From: Pseudomonas iridis
GTDB taxonomy: Bacteria; Pseudomonadota; Gammaproteobacteria; Pseudomonadales; Pseudomonadaceae
Direction: 5' to 3'
DNA length: 64,000 nucleotides
Assembly (NCBI RefSeq): GCF_017980685.1
Contig: NZ_JACXXO010000024.1
Span: 1-64,000, forward strand
Below the pieces are notes generated by a model that did not search any database, was not told where the DNA came from, and saw nothing but the letters and a program-made list of their open reading frames with translations. Both the position numbers and the translations under genes were made by a program. Position 1 is the first letter of the stretch, and every line of letters starts with the position of its first letter. Shown here piece by piece: positions 8,429 through 15,517 of this stretch.

Positions 8429-9781
8429 TCACTTGAAGTTGCCTTGGGTTTCCGGAATCACCACGCTGCCGATCAGGTAGATCACCGACAGGCCGGCGGC
8501 GAAAATCGCCAGTACCATGGGGATCTGCGCGGGGCTGCTGCTGAACAGGGACACAAAGGTCGGCATGGTTCCACCGAGGGCGAAACCGATGTTCCAGGAC
8601 AATCCTGTGCCGCTGGCGCGCAGCTCGGTGCTGAAGCGTTCGTTGAGGAAGATCAGGATCGGCGCGATGATCGCCCCGCCCATGAAGGCGATGCCCACGC
8701 AATACAGCGCAGTGCGGGTCAGCGAACCCGGCTCGGCGACACCGAGGAACATCATCGGCAAGCTCACCAGGTTAATCACACCCAGTAGCATGAAGGTCTT
8801 CTTGCGACCGATCAGGTCACTCAGGTAACCGAAGGCCAGTGCTCCGACAATGGTTGCCACCGACCCGTACATGAGCATCTGCGAAGTTTGCGTATGGGGC
8901 ACTTTGGCGACCACGTTGAGCAAGGTCGGCAGATAACCGCAGGCCAGGTAATACGTTGCTCCGCCGCCGAATGTAATCAGCAGATTGACCAGCATCACGC
9001 TGCGGTACTCGCGACCAAACAGACGCTTGAGCGGCGACACGACCACTACCGCCGGCCCCTTGGTCTTGCGCGCTTGTTGCAGTTGCTGCCAGACCGGGGT
9101 TTCTTCCAGATAGCGGAACATCACCAGCCCGAAAAACGTGCTGAGCAGCCCGCAGAAGAACATGAAGCGCCAGCCCCAGACGTCAAATTCATCCCCGGGG
9201 AAAATTTCCGACAACACCAGGTAAGTGAACGACGCCAACAGCGCGCCCATGCCGGCACCGGCACCACCGATCAACCCGGACATCAGGCCGCGATAGCGCG
9301 GCGAGATGGATTCGGTGCCGATGGTGTGAGTGGAGGCCACGATGCCGCCAACGAAAATGCCCTGAATCACCCGCAATAGCAGAAACAGTATCGGGGCCAA
9401 TATGCCGGCCTGATGAATGGTCGGCAGCGCGCCAAACAGTGCCGTGGAAATACCGACGCCGACCATCGACACCATCAACGCTCGCTTGCGGCCGTGCTTG
9501 TCGGCATACGCGCCGAAGATTGCCGAACCCAGGGGGCGCACCAGCAGGGCCACGGCGAATGAGGCGTATACCGCGGCCAGCGACAGTGTCGGGGTGTCCG
9601 AGGGGAAAAACATGCGGCCGATGATCGGCGCCACGTAGAGCAGAATGAACAGGTCAAACAAATCCAGCGCCCAGCCGAATGTCGAGGCAAATGCCGCCAG
9701 TAAGGCCTTGCCCGGTGGAATCTGCGGTGTATCGATAGCGGCGCTGGTTGGCGATGCAGTTGTTGTTGTTGTCGTGGTCAT
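8429..9781 (-). CDS. MFS transporter, probable furanic/aromatic acid permease
   Basis: This 450-residue protein has about twelve membrane-spanning segments and the MFS signature loop ADKHGRKRALMVS between helices 2 and 3, with a second copy (SDLIGRKKTFML) in the C-terminal half. The N-terminus is a threonine run (MTTTTTTT), encoded by a simple repeat. ATG 9781 is chosen over one 22 codons upstream, because it is preceded by GAGG and removes an unlikely extension. It lies between the ubiD-like gene and the SDR gene, so it probably takes up a furan carboxylate (the HmfT role). The substrate is not visible from sequence. Confidence 0.87.
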   Translation of the reverse strand: MTTTTTTTASPTSAAIDTPQIPPGKALLAAFASTFGWALDLFDLFILLYVAPIIGRMFFPSDTPTLSLAAVYASFAVALLVRPLGSAIFGAYADKHGRKRALMVSMVGVGISTALFGALPTIHQAGILAPILFLLLRVIQGIFVGGIVASTHTIGTESISPRYRGLMSGLIGGAGAGMGALLASFTYLVLSEIFPGDEFDVWGWRFMFFCGLLSTFFGLVMFRYLEETPVWQQLQQARKTKGPAVVVVSPLKRLFGREYRSVMLVNLLITFGGGATYYLACGYLPTLLNVVAKVPHTQTSQMLMYGSVATIVGALAFGYLSDLIGRKKTFMLLGVINLVSLPMMFLGVAEPGSLTRTALYCVGIAFMGGAIIAPILIFLNERFSTELRASGTGLSWNIGFALGGTMPTFVSLFSSSPAQIPMVLAIFAAGLSVIYLIGSVVIPETQGNFK

Positions 9782-9859
9782 GGTTGCCTCACGCAAGACG
9801 TGTCTTGAGTTGGTTGGAACTATCGGAAACAGGCCGCTGAACACCAACGGCCGCCGGGT

Positions 9860-11293
9860 TCAATCGTGCGTCTGGAGCACGCGTTGCCAGTCTTGCGGCG
9901 CCGCGTGCGCTAGCTTGTCGAGTTCGACTTCCTGTTGGCCCGGCACCTGGATTCGTTTGAAGCGCATGGTCGGTGCCGACAGCGGCACCGTGGCGTCATA
10001 GCCCATCTTCGAGCCGACACCGTCACGGGTGGACGGGTCGAGTTTCGAGCCCTGGGATTCGTGGATCAGCACCAGGTCGCGGTCGGCCTGGAAACGGGTG
10101 GCAATCGCCCACTCGACTTCGGTGGGGTCATGAATGTCCACATCCAGATCCACCACGGTGACATGCTTGATGTCGTAGTGACCGCCCAGCGCGCCGAGGA
10201 TGACGTTCTTGCCCTCGCCTTCGGAGCGTTTGTCGATCTGCACATAAAGGTGATAACGACACACTCCGCCCTTGCTCAGGTGCACGTCACGCACGCACGG
10301 AAAACTGCGGCGCAAGTGCGCGAGCATGGTCGCTTCGCGCGGGATGCCGCCGAGCAGCAAGTGTTCCAGGCCGCCGCCGACGATGGTGTGAAAGATCGGG
10401 TTGTGACGATGGGTTACGGCGTCGACTTCGATCACATGTCGCTCGGCGCGTTCGCCGTAGTACTGCGGAAACTCGCCGAACGGCCCTTCCATCTCCCGCG
10501 CCTTGGCCAGCAACCGGCCCTCGATGACGATCTCGGCGTCGGCAGGCACGCGAATCTGATGGGTCACGCAGCGCGTTACCGCCAGCGGACGGCCATGCAG
10601 AGCGCCGGCGATTTCCAGTTCGTCGTGATCGATCGGCACGATGGCCTGGGACGCCAGCAAGGTCAGCGGATCAGCACCAATTACCACCGCCACGTCCAGA
10701 TCCTCACCCAGCGCCTCGACTTCCTGAAAGAAGGCCAGCGCATGGCGTGGCAGCAGCAATGCACCCAGTCGATTTGGGCTGCTCACCTGCAAGCGGTGAA
10801 TCGAAACGTTCTGCACCCCGGTGCGCGGGTTGCGGGTAATCAGCAGGCCAGCGGTGATGTAAGGGCCGCTGTCGTACTCGTTGTGGGTGGGAATTGGTAG
10901 CAGTTTGTTCAGGTCGATCTCGCGATGCACCACTTGCTGACAAGCTGCATCGCTGACTTCCCGCCACGGCAGCGGATTGAGGCTGGCCGCCTCGAAACGC
11001 GCCAACACTTCAGCGGACTCCACGCCCATCGCCTCGGCCATCCACTGCCGGTCGGACAGCAGGCCGGAAACCACCGCAATCGAGTGGCCGCCAGGCTGGG
11101 GAAACAGTGAAGCGCTCTTGCCGTCCAGACGATTAGCAATCGCTGCAACGCCGAAACGCAGGTCCACGCCGGGACGTATCATTGCCAAACGCTGCTGGCG
11201 CTGCAAATGGTCGAGCCAGCCACGCAGGCTGGCGCCTGCTGGCAAGTCCCCGGCCATGTCGGCTTCGGGGGTGGAAAGGGTCACAGGCTGCAT
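9860..11293 (-). CDS. hmfF: UbiD family prFMN-dependent decarboxylase, probable 2,5-furandicarboxylate decarboxylase
   Basis: This 477-residue protein of the UbiD superfamily shows the conserved N-terminal segment (PIPTHNEYDSGPYITAG), the NVSIHRLQ motif and the acidic active-site region EGPFGEFPQYYG, whose Glu/Arg network works with prenylated FMN. It is of normal length. With the UbiX homologue at the end of the operon it would remove a carboxylate from furan-2,5-dicarboxylate to give 2-furoate, which then enters the hmfABCDE-like operon. The start follows GAGGTAAGG and overlaps the preceding small membrane gene by 13 bases. The UbiD call is secure; the hmfF assignment rests on cluster content. 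Confidence 0.87.
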   Translation of the reverse strand: MQPVTLSTPEADMAGDLPAGASLRGWLDHLQRQQRLAMIRPGVDLRFGVAAIANRLDGKSASLFPQPGGHSIAVVSGLLSDRQWMAEAMGVESAEVLARFEAASLNPLPWREVSDAACQQVVHREIDLNKLLPIPTHNEYDSGPYITAGLLITRNPRTGVQNVSIHRLQVSSPNRLGALLLPRHALAFFQEVEALGEDLDVAVVIGADPLTLLASQAIVPIDHDELEIAGALHGRPLAVTRCVTHQIRVPADAEIVIEGRLLAKAREMEGPFGEFPQYYGERAERHVIEVDAVTHRHNPIFHTIVGGGLEHLLLGGIPREATMLAHLRRSFPCVRDVHLSKGGVCRYHLYVQIDKRSEGEGKNVILGALGGHYDIKHVTVVDLDVDIHDPTEVEWAIATRFQADRDLVLIHESQGSKLDPSTRDGVGSKMGYDATVPLSAPTMRFKRIQVPGQQEVELDKLAHAAPQDWQRVLQTHD

Positions 11294-11646
11294 GGCCTTA
11301 CCTCGTCATTATTGTTTTGGTGGCATGCCCGGTCACCCGGCGGCGGGTTAAAGAACGGCTGATAGAAGTCCTTGAGCAACAAGGTGGCGATGCCCATGGT
11401 TAGCGCGGCCATGGTGCCGAACAGCGCCCCGGCCAGTCCTGCAACGGCGATCCCGGCCATCCATTCGTGCATGTGCCCGAAAAATTGCGCAAAGGCCTGC
11501 AACGATGGAATCACCGCCGGGAATTCCTTGCCTCCGGAGGTGAAGTTTTTCGCGCTTTGTGTAGAGCGTCGAACCCAGAAACTGATCAACGCCAAGACCA
11601 CCCTGTAGGCGGCCACGATGGTTAATACCAGCCAGCAAGAAGCCAT
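11281..11646 (-). CDS. small membrane protein resembling parts of a sodium:solute symporter
   Basis: This 121-residue protein has a hydrophobic N-terminus, a charged stretch (RRSTQSAKNFTSGGKEFP) and two further hydrophobic stretches ending in LLLKDFYQPFFNP. The first loop looks like the segment after helix 1 of SSS-family symporters, and the KDFYQPFFNP end like a region much later in such proteins. It may be an internally shortened symporter, or a dedicated small membrane protein. It is the first gene of the second operon, has a good GGAG site, and overlaps the ubiD-like start by 13 bases. Function unknown. Confidence 0.6.
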   Translation of the reverse strand: MASCWLVLTIVAAYRVVLALISFWVRRSTQSAKNFTSGGKEFPAVIPSLQAFAQFFGHMHEWMAGIAVAGLAGALFGTMAALTMGIATLLLKDFYQPFFNPPPGDRACHQNNNDEVRPCSL

Positions 11647-11840
11647 AAGTGGAACTCCGATTTTTATATTTATTGGACGGATTTCGGTGCAGCCGATCTC
11701 ACCCTACGAGCCCCGCAACGGGTTTTCTATTAACGAATATTGATGCGCCCTATCAGTTTCAGTGAAGGGGCGGCAGGCCCTGCTCTATAGGGAGGCACGC
11801 CGTTGCCGACATGCTCCCGGGCCTGCTCGCCGGTACGCAT
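11647..11840 (-). promoter_or_regulatory. promoter region of the hmfF-like operon with a LysR-type box
   Basis: This gap separates the end of the first catabolic operon from the start of the second. It contains TGAT-N7-ATCA at 11741-11755, the dyad shape bound by LysR regulators, within an AT-rich stretch about 95 bases upstream of the first start codon. The LysR protein of the same operon is the natural candidate to bind it. Exact promoter boxes cannot be fixed by eye. Confidence 0.4.
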
Positions 11841-12644
11841 TTACTCGCCGGTGAACACTGCCGGACGCTTGCTGTGAAACGCTTCGACGCCTTCCTTGAA
11901 GTCCTTGGAGCTGCGCAGGCGGCTGTAGCAGTGACCTTCCATTTCGATCGCGACGGTCAGCGGCGCATCTTCGTTGTCGTTGATCAGTTTTTTCGCCGTG
12001 CGCTGAGCCAGCGGCGAGAAGCGCCGCAGTTCATCAGCCAGCGCATCGACGGTGTTTTCCAGTTCGGTATCTGGCACGACCTCGGTAGCAATACCCCAGG
12101 CATAGGCCTGGTCGCCCGTAATGCGCTTGGCGCGCATCACCATGTGTTTGGTGCGGGTGATGCCGATGATTTTCTGCAGGCGTGCGGAGCCTCCCGAGCC
12201 TGGGATCTGACCCAGGTTCTGCTCCGGCAAGGCGTAGCGCGTGGTTTGCGAAGCAACGCGGAAATCGCAGGCCAGGGACAATTCAAAACCGACGCCGAAG
12301 GTGTAACCACGGTTGGCGACGATTACCGGTTTTTCGCAACGTGCCGGTGCCGCAACGTTCCAGGCCAGCTTCGAAACGTGCTCCGGCGAAGCTTCAAGGA
12401 AACCCTTGATGTCGCCACCGCTGGAGAAGTGTTCACCCACCGAGCGCAGCACGATGACGCGCACATCTTTGTGTGCATCGAGGGCTTCGAAGACCAGGCG
12501 CAGTTGATCGCGCTGCCCCATGGAAATGACGTTCAACGGCGCCCGGTTGAGGATGATGTCAGCGCGCTCGCGGGACACATCGACTTCAACCTGGAAGCCA
12601 TCGAACTGAGTGTCGAGAAATTGCTGGATCGCTTGTTGTTGCAT
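11841..12644 (-). CDS. hmfE: enoyl-CoA hydratase/isomerase family protein, probable 2-oxoglutaroyl-CoA hydrolase
   Basis: This 267-residue crotonase-fold protein has the first oxyanion region (EHFSSGGDIKGF) and the second (NRGYTFGVGFELSLACDFRV). Its active-site loop LPEQNLGQIPGSGGSARLQ is typical of the hydratase/hydrolase branch. It is the last gene of the coxL-M-S-ligase operon, the place occupied by hmfE, whose product opens the lactone tautomer of hydroxyfuroyl-CoA and hydrolyses the thioester to give 2-oxoglutarate. A GAGGA site precedes the ATG. The fold is certain; the reaction is inferred from gene order. Confidence 0.85.
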   Translation of the reverse strand: MQQQAIQQFLDTQFDGFQVEVDVSRERADIILNRAPLNVISMGQRDQLRLVFEALDAHKDVRVIVLRSVGEHFSSGGDIKGFLEASPEHVSKLAWNVAAPARCEKPVIVANRGYTFGVGFELSLACDFRVASQTTRYALPEQNLGQIPGSGGSARLQKIIGITRTKHMVMRAKRITGDQAYAWGIATEVVPDTELENTVDALADELRRFSPLAQRTAKKLINDNEDAPLTVAIEMEGHCYSRLRSSKDFKEGVEAFHSKRPAVFTGE

Positions 12645-12663
12645 TGGAGTGTCCTCTGGATGA

Positions 12664-14202
12664 TTAGCTGATGGCCTTCAAGGCCTGTTCCTGAAATTGG
12701 GCCAGCAGCACGCGCCGCAGCACCTTGCCAACTGGAGATTTGGGAATCTGATCGATGAACTGGTAACGCCGTGGCCGCTTGAATTTGGCCAGGCCCGAAG
12801 CGATGCAATGAGCATCGAGGTCGCATTCCGACACCTCGGCGCGCAGCTTGATAAACGCTGCAATGATCTTGCCCCACTGCTCGTCAGGCAGACCGACCAC
12901 CACCACTTCTTCCACTGCCGGGTGCAGAGAGAGCATGTTTTCGATTTCCGCCGGGCTGACGTTTTCGCCGCCGGTGATGATCAAGTCATCGACACGACCC
13001 GTGACGAACAGATCGCCTTCCAGATCGAAGTAGCCGATGTCACCGGTGAAATACCATCCGTCACGCAACGCCTTGGCGTTCGCCTCAGGGCGGTTCAGGT
13101 AGCCTTCGAACGCCTCGTCACTCGCCAGGTCGGCGATGATCTGGCCCTCCTCCAATGGGTTGGCCTGCACGTCCACCGTTTCAGCATCGATCGGTACCAC
13201 GCGCACGCGCTGGTTCATTGCACTGCGCCCTGAGGAGCCGGGTTTGCGACTGGCCTGCTGGTCGATGGTGAAGGTGTAGATTTCCGAGCTGCCGTAATGG
13301 TTGACGAACAACTGCGGCTGGAACGCCTGCTCGACGCGACGCATCAAGCCGTCGCTCATCGGCGCGCCGGCAAAGCCGATTTTCTCCACACTGGCTACTC
13401 GCTCGCGGGCGAAGGCCGGGTGCTCGATGAGCATGTGGTAGAGCGTCGGTACGAGGTACAGGTTGCTGACCTTTTCCCGCTCGATGGCCTGCAGCGTGGC
13501 TTCCACGTCGAACTTCGGCACACAAACGAAATGCCCGTCGATCAGCGCCATGGACAGCAACGAACGCACGCCCATGGTGTGGTAAAGCGGCATGACACCC
13601 AGCGTGCACTCGCTCTGGCGGTAGAGGTTTTGCGCTACGTGGGCCACCGCCGCGGCGCGTTCACTACGGTGCCGACGGGGCACGCCCTTGGGCTTGCTGG
13701 TGGTTCCGGAGGTGTACAGCAGCAGTGAAAAGTCTTCGGCGTCGGCCTGCAAAATGATGTCGGAGGGGGTCTGCGAACACAGCTCCTCGAAACTCAGGTC
13801 GGTGTCGGCGGCACGGATACCGGCGGCGATCCGTGGCAGCCTGGTGGCGGCGCTGCAACCGGCCACCGCGGCCACGGTCGCGTCGTCGTAAGCCAGTGCG
13901 CGGATTTGCGCATCTTCGATGCAGTAGCCCAGTTCATCGGCAGTCGAACGCCAGTTCAACGGGGTCATGACCACGCCCGCAAACTGACAGGCCCAATGCA
14001 GGGTCGCCATCTGCCAGCGGTTCTGCATCGCTACCAGCAGTCGGTCACCCCGTTGCAGCCCAAGGCGTTGCAAGCCCCGCGCTGCGCTCTGGATATCGAC
14101 GAACCAGTCTTCATAGGTTTTCTTCAACGCACCGTCACTGACCGCCACGGCGTGCGGTCGGCGTTCAACGGCAGCGAGAAAACTGCGTCCGAGATCGAAC
14201 AT
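12664..14202 (-). CDS. hmfD: acyl-CoA ligase, probable 2-furoyl-CoA synthetase
   Basis: This 512-residue ANL-superfamily enzyme has the P-loop-like LLYTSGTTSKPKG motif, the GSSEIYTF motif, the hinge region YFTGDIGYFDLEGDLFVTGRVDD and the C-terminal catalytic lysine in PKSPVGKVLRR. ATG 14202 (MFDLGRSF) is used; the frame stays open much further upstream, but that stretch overlaps the iron-sulfur subunit gene and reads as an unlikely Arg-rich peptide. It follows the 2Fe-2S gene almost directly, matching the hmfC-hmfD order. It would convert 2-furoate, ATP and CoA to furoyl-CoA. The acid specificity is inferred from context. Confidence 0.87.
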   Translation of the reverse strand: MFDLGRSFLAAVERRPHAVAVSDGALKKTYEDWFVDIQSAARGLQRLGLQRGDRLLVAMQNRWQMATLHWACQFAGVVMTPLNWRSTADELGYCIEDAQIRALAYDDATVAAVAGCSAATRLPRIAAGIRAADTDLSFEELCSQTPSDIILQADAEDFSLLLYTSGTTSKPKGVPRRHRSERAAAVAHVAQNLYRQSECTLGVMPLYHTMGVRSLLSMALIDGHFVCVPKFDVEATLQAIEREKVSNLYLVPTLYHMLIEHPAFARERVASVEKIGFAGAPMSDGLMRRVEQAFQPQLFVNHYGSSEIYTFTIDQQASRKPGSSGRSAMNQRVRVVPIDAETVDVQANPLEEGQIIADLASDEAFEGYLNRPEANAKALRDGWYFTGDIGYFDLEGDLFVTGRVDDLIITGGENVSPAEIENMLSLHPAVEEVVVVGLPDEQWGKIIAAFIKLRAEVSECDLDAHCIASGLAKFKRPRRYQFIDQIPKSPVGKVLRRVLLAQFQEQALKAIS

Positions 14203-14207
14203 TATTG

Positions 14208-14708
14208 TTATACCCCTTTGTTCGTTTGGCGCTGGGCAGCGACTTCGAGCACGGCCTGGACGATGCCGGTGTAGCCCGTGCAGCGACATAGATGCCCCGA
14301 AAGCATGTCGCGTACCTGGGTCTCGTCCGGGTTGGGTACCCGTTCGAGGAAATCCACGCAGGACATGAGAATGCCCGCAGTGCAAAAGCCGCACTGCAAG
14401 GCGTGATGACGGCGAAAGGCTTGTTGCAGGTCGCTCAGTGTGTCGTCGTCGGCCAGGGACTCGACGGTCTCGATACGCCGCTCGTGCCCCTGTACCGCGA
14501 GCATCAGGCAGGAACGCATGGCGACCCCGTCCACCAGCACCGTGCAGGCGCCGCAGACACCGTGTTCGCAACCGACATGGACGCCGGTGGCACCGAGGTC
14601 GTGGCGCAGGAAGTCGCAGAGTTGGGTCCGCGGTTCGGCCAGCGCTTCGCGGGAGCGGCCATTGAGTTCCAGGCGAATCGGAAAGGTTTGGTCGGCAGTT
14701 ACACGCAT
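14208..14708 (-). CDS. hmfC: 2Fe-2S subunit of a molybdenum hydroxylase, probable furoyl-CoA dehydrogenase small subunit
   Basis: This 166-residue protein has the two 2Fe-2S clusters of CoxS-type subunits: a plant-ferredoxin-type site (GCEHGVCGACTVLVDG plus a following cysteine in RSCL) and an alpha-helical site (LQCGFCTAGIL, then HLCRCTGY). It transfers electrons from the molybdenum centre to the FAD subunit. The start follows AAGGAG and lies two bases after the FAD-subunit stop. The ligase gene begins five bases beyond its own stop. Length and motifs are normal for the family. Confidence 0.92.
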   Translation of the reverse strand: MRVTADQTFPIRLELNGRSREALAEPRTQLCDFLRHDLGATGVHVGCEHGVCGACTVLVDGVAMRSCLMLAVQGHERRIETVESLADDDTLSDLQQAFRRHHALQCGFCTAGILMSCVDFLERVPNPDETQVRDMLSGHLCRCTGYTGIVQAVLEVAAQRQTNKGV

Positions 14709-14710
14709 GT

Positions 14711-15517
14711 TCAGACTCCTTCGATCATCTGATGACCCAGCTCGCGAACCAGTTGGCGGCGATAGGCGGCGCTGGCGTGCACGTCGTCTTGTGCATCGAG
14801 CGACCAGGCGGTTTGATTGAGCGCGTCAGGCAGCGCCGCACCCCGTGGCAGGCTGCGACGTTGCGGACGGTCGGCGACCCCGCCGATGCCGAGTTCGACC
14901 TGGTCCGTCCCGATGGCCGCGGCCAGGGAGACAATTGCAAAGTCGCCGTGGCGCATGGCGATTTCGCGGAAGCGATAGGTGATGCCTTCGCGCTTGAGCG
15001 GAAAACGCACCTCGACGACCAGCTCATCCGCACGCTTGTCGGTGGTGAGAATGCCTTGGAAGAAGTCGGCGGCCTTGACGATGCGCTTGCCTTTTTTGGA
15101 CTCGAGAACGATCTCGCCGCCCAGTGTCACCAGGCACAGCGGCAACTCGGCGCTGGGGTCGGCGTGAGCCACCGAACCGCAGACCGTACCGCGATTACGC
15201 GTCTGGAAGTGGCCGATCCAGGGCATCGCCAGTGCCAATAAAGGCACCTCGTCCATCAGGGTCGAACGCGCCAGCAACTGCGCCTGTCGCACCCCGGCAC
15301 CTACCGCCAGGCAATCCTTGCGCAGCTCGATATAGGCCAGCTCGGCCACATGATTGATATCGATCAGCAACTTGGGTTGAGCCAGGCGCATGTTCAGCAC
15401 CGCCATCAGCGATTGGCCACCGGCGATGATGCGAGCCTCCTGGCCATACTCGGCGAGCAACTCAACCACCTGACGACGGGTTTCAGCCCGAACGTAATCG
15501 AAAGCAGCCGGTTTCAT
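14711..15517 (-). CDS. hmfB: FAD-binding subunit of a molybdenum hydroxylase, probable furoyl-CoA dehydrogenase medium subunit
   Basis: This 268-residue CoxM-type protein has the FAD-binding loops AGGQSLMAVLNMRL and TRNRGTVCGSVAHADPSAELP. It would pass electrons from the iron-sulfur subunit to an external acceptor. ATG 15517 (MKPAAFDYV) is preferred to one 18 codons upstream: it fits the family start and overlaps the large-subunit stop in an ATGA arrangement, a sign of translational coupling. It is of normal length. Confidence 0.92.
   Translation of the reverse strand: MKPAAFDYVRAETRRQVVELLAEYGQEARIIAGGQSLMAVLNMRLAQPKLLIDINHVAELAYIELRKDCLAVGAGVRQAQLLARSTLMDEVPLLALAMPWIGHFQTRNRGTVCGSVAHADPSAELPLCLVTLGGEIVLESKKGKRIVKAADFFQGILTTDKRADELVVEVRFPLKREGITYRFREIAMRHGDFAIVSLAAAIGTDQVELGIGGVADRPQRRSLPRGAALPDALNQTAWSLDAQDDVHASAAYRRQLVRELGHQMIEGV

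Noticed and set aside
9935..10900. Plus-strand frame of about 320 codons within the ubiD-like gene
   Set aside because: It lies entirely opposite a gene with clear UbiD motifs and has no family features of its own.
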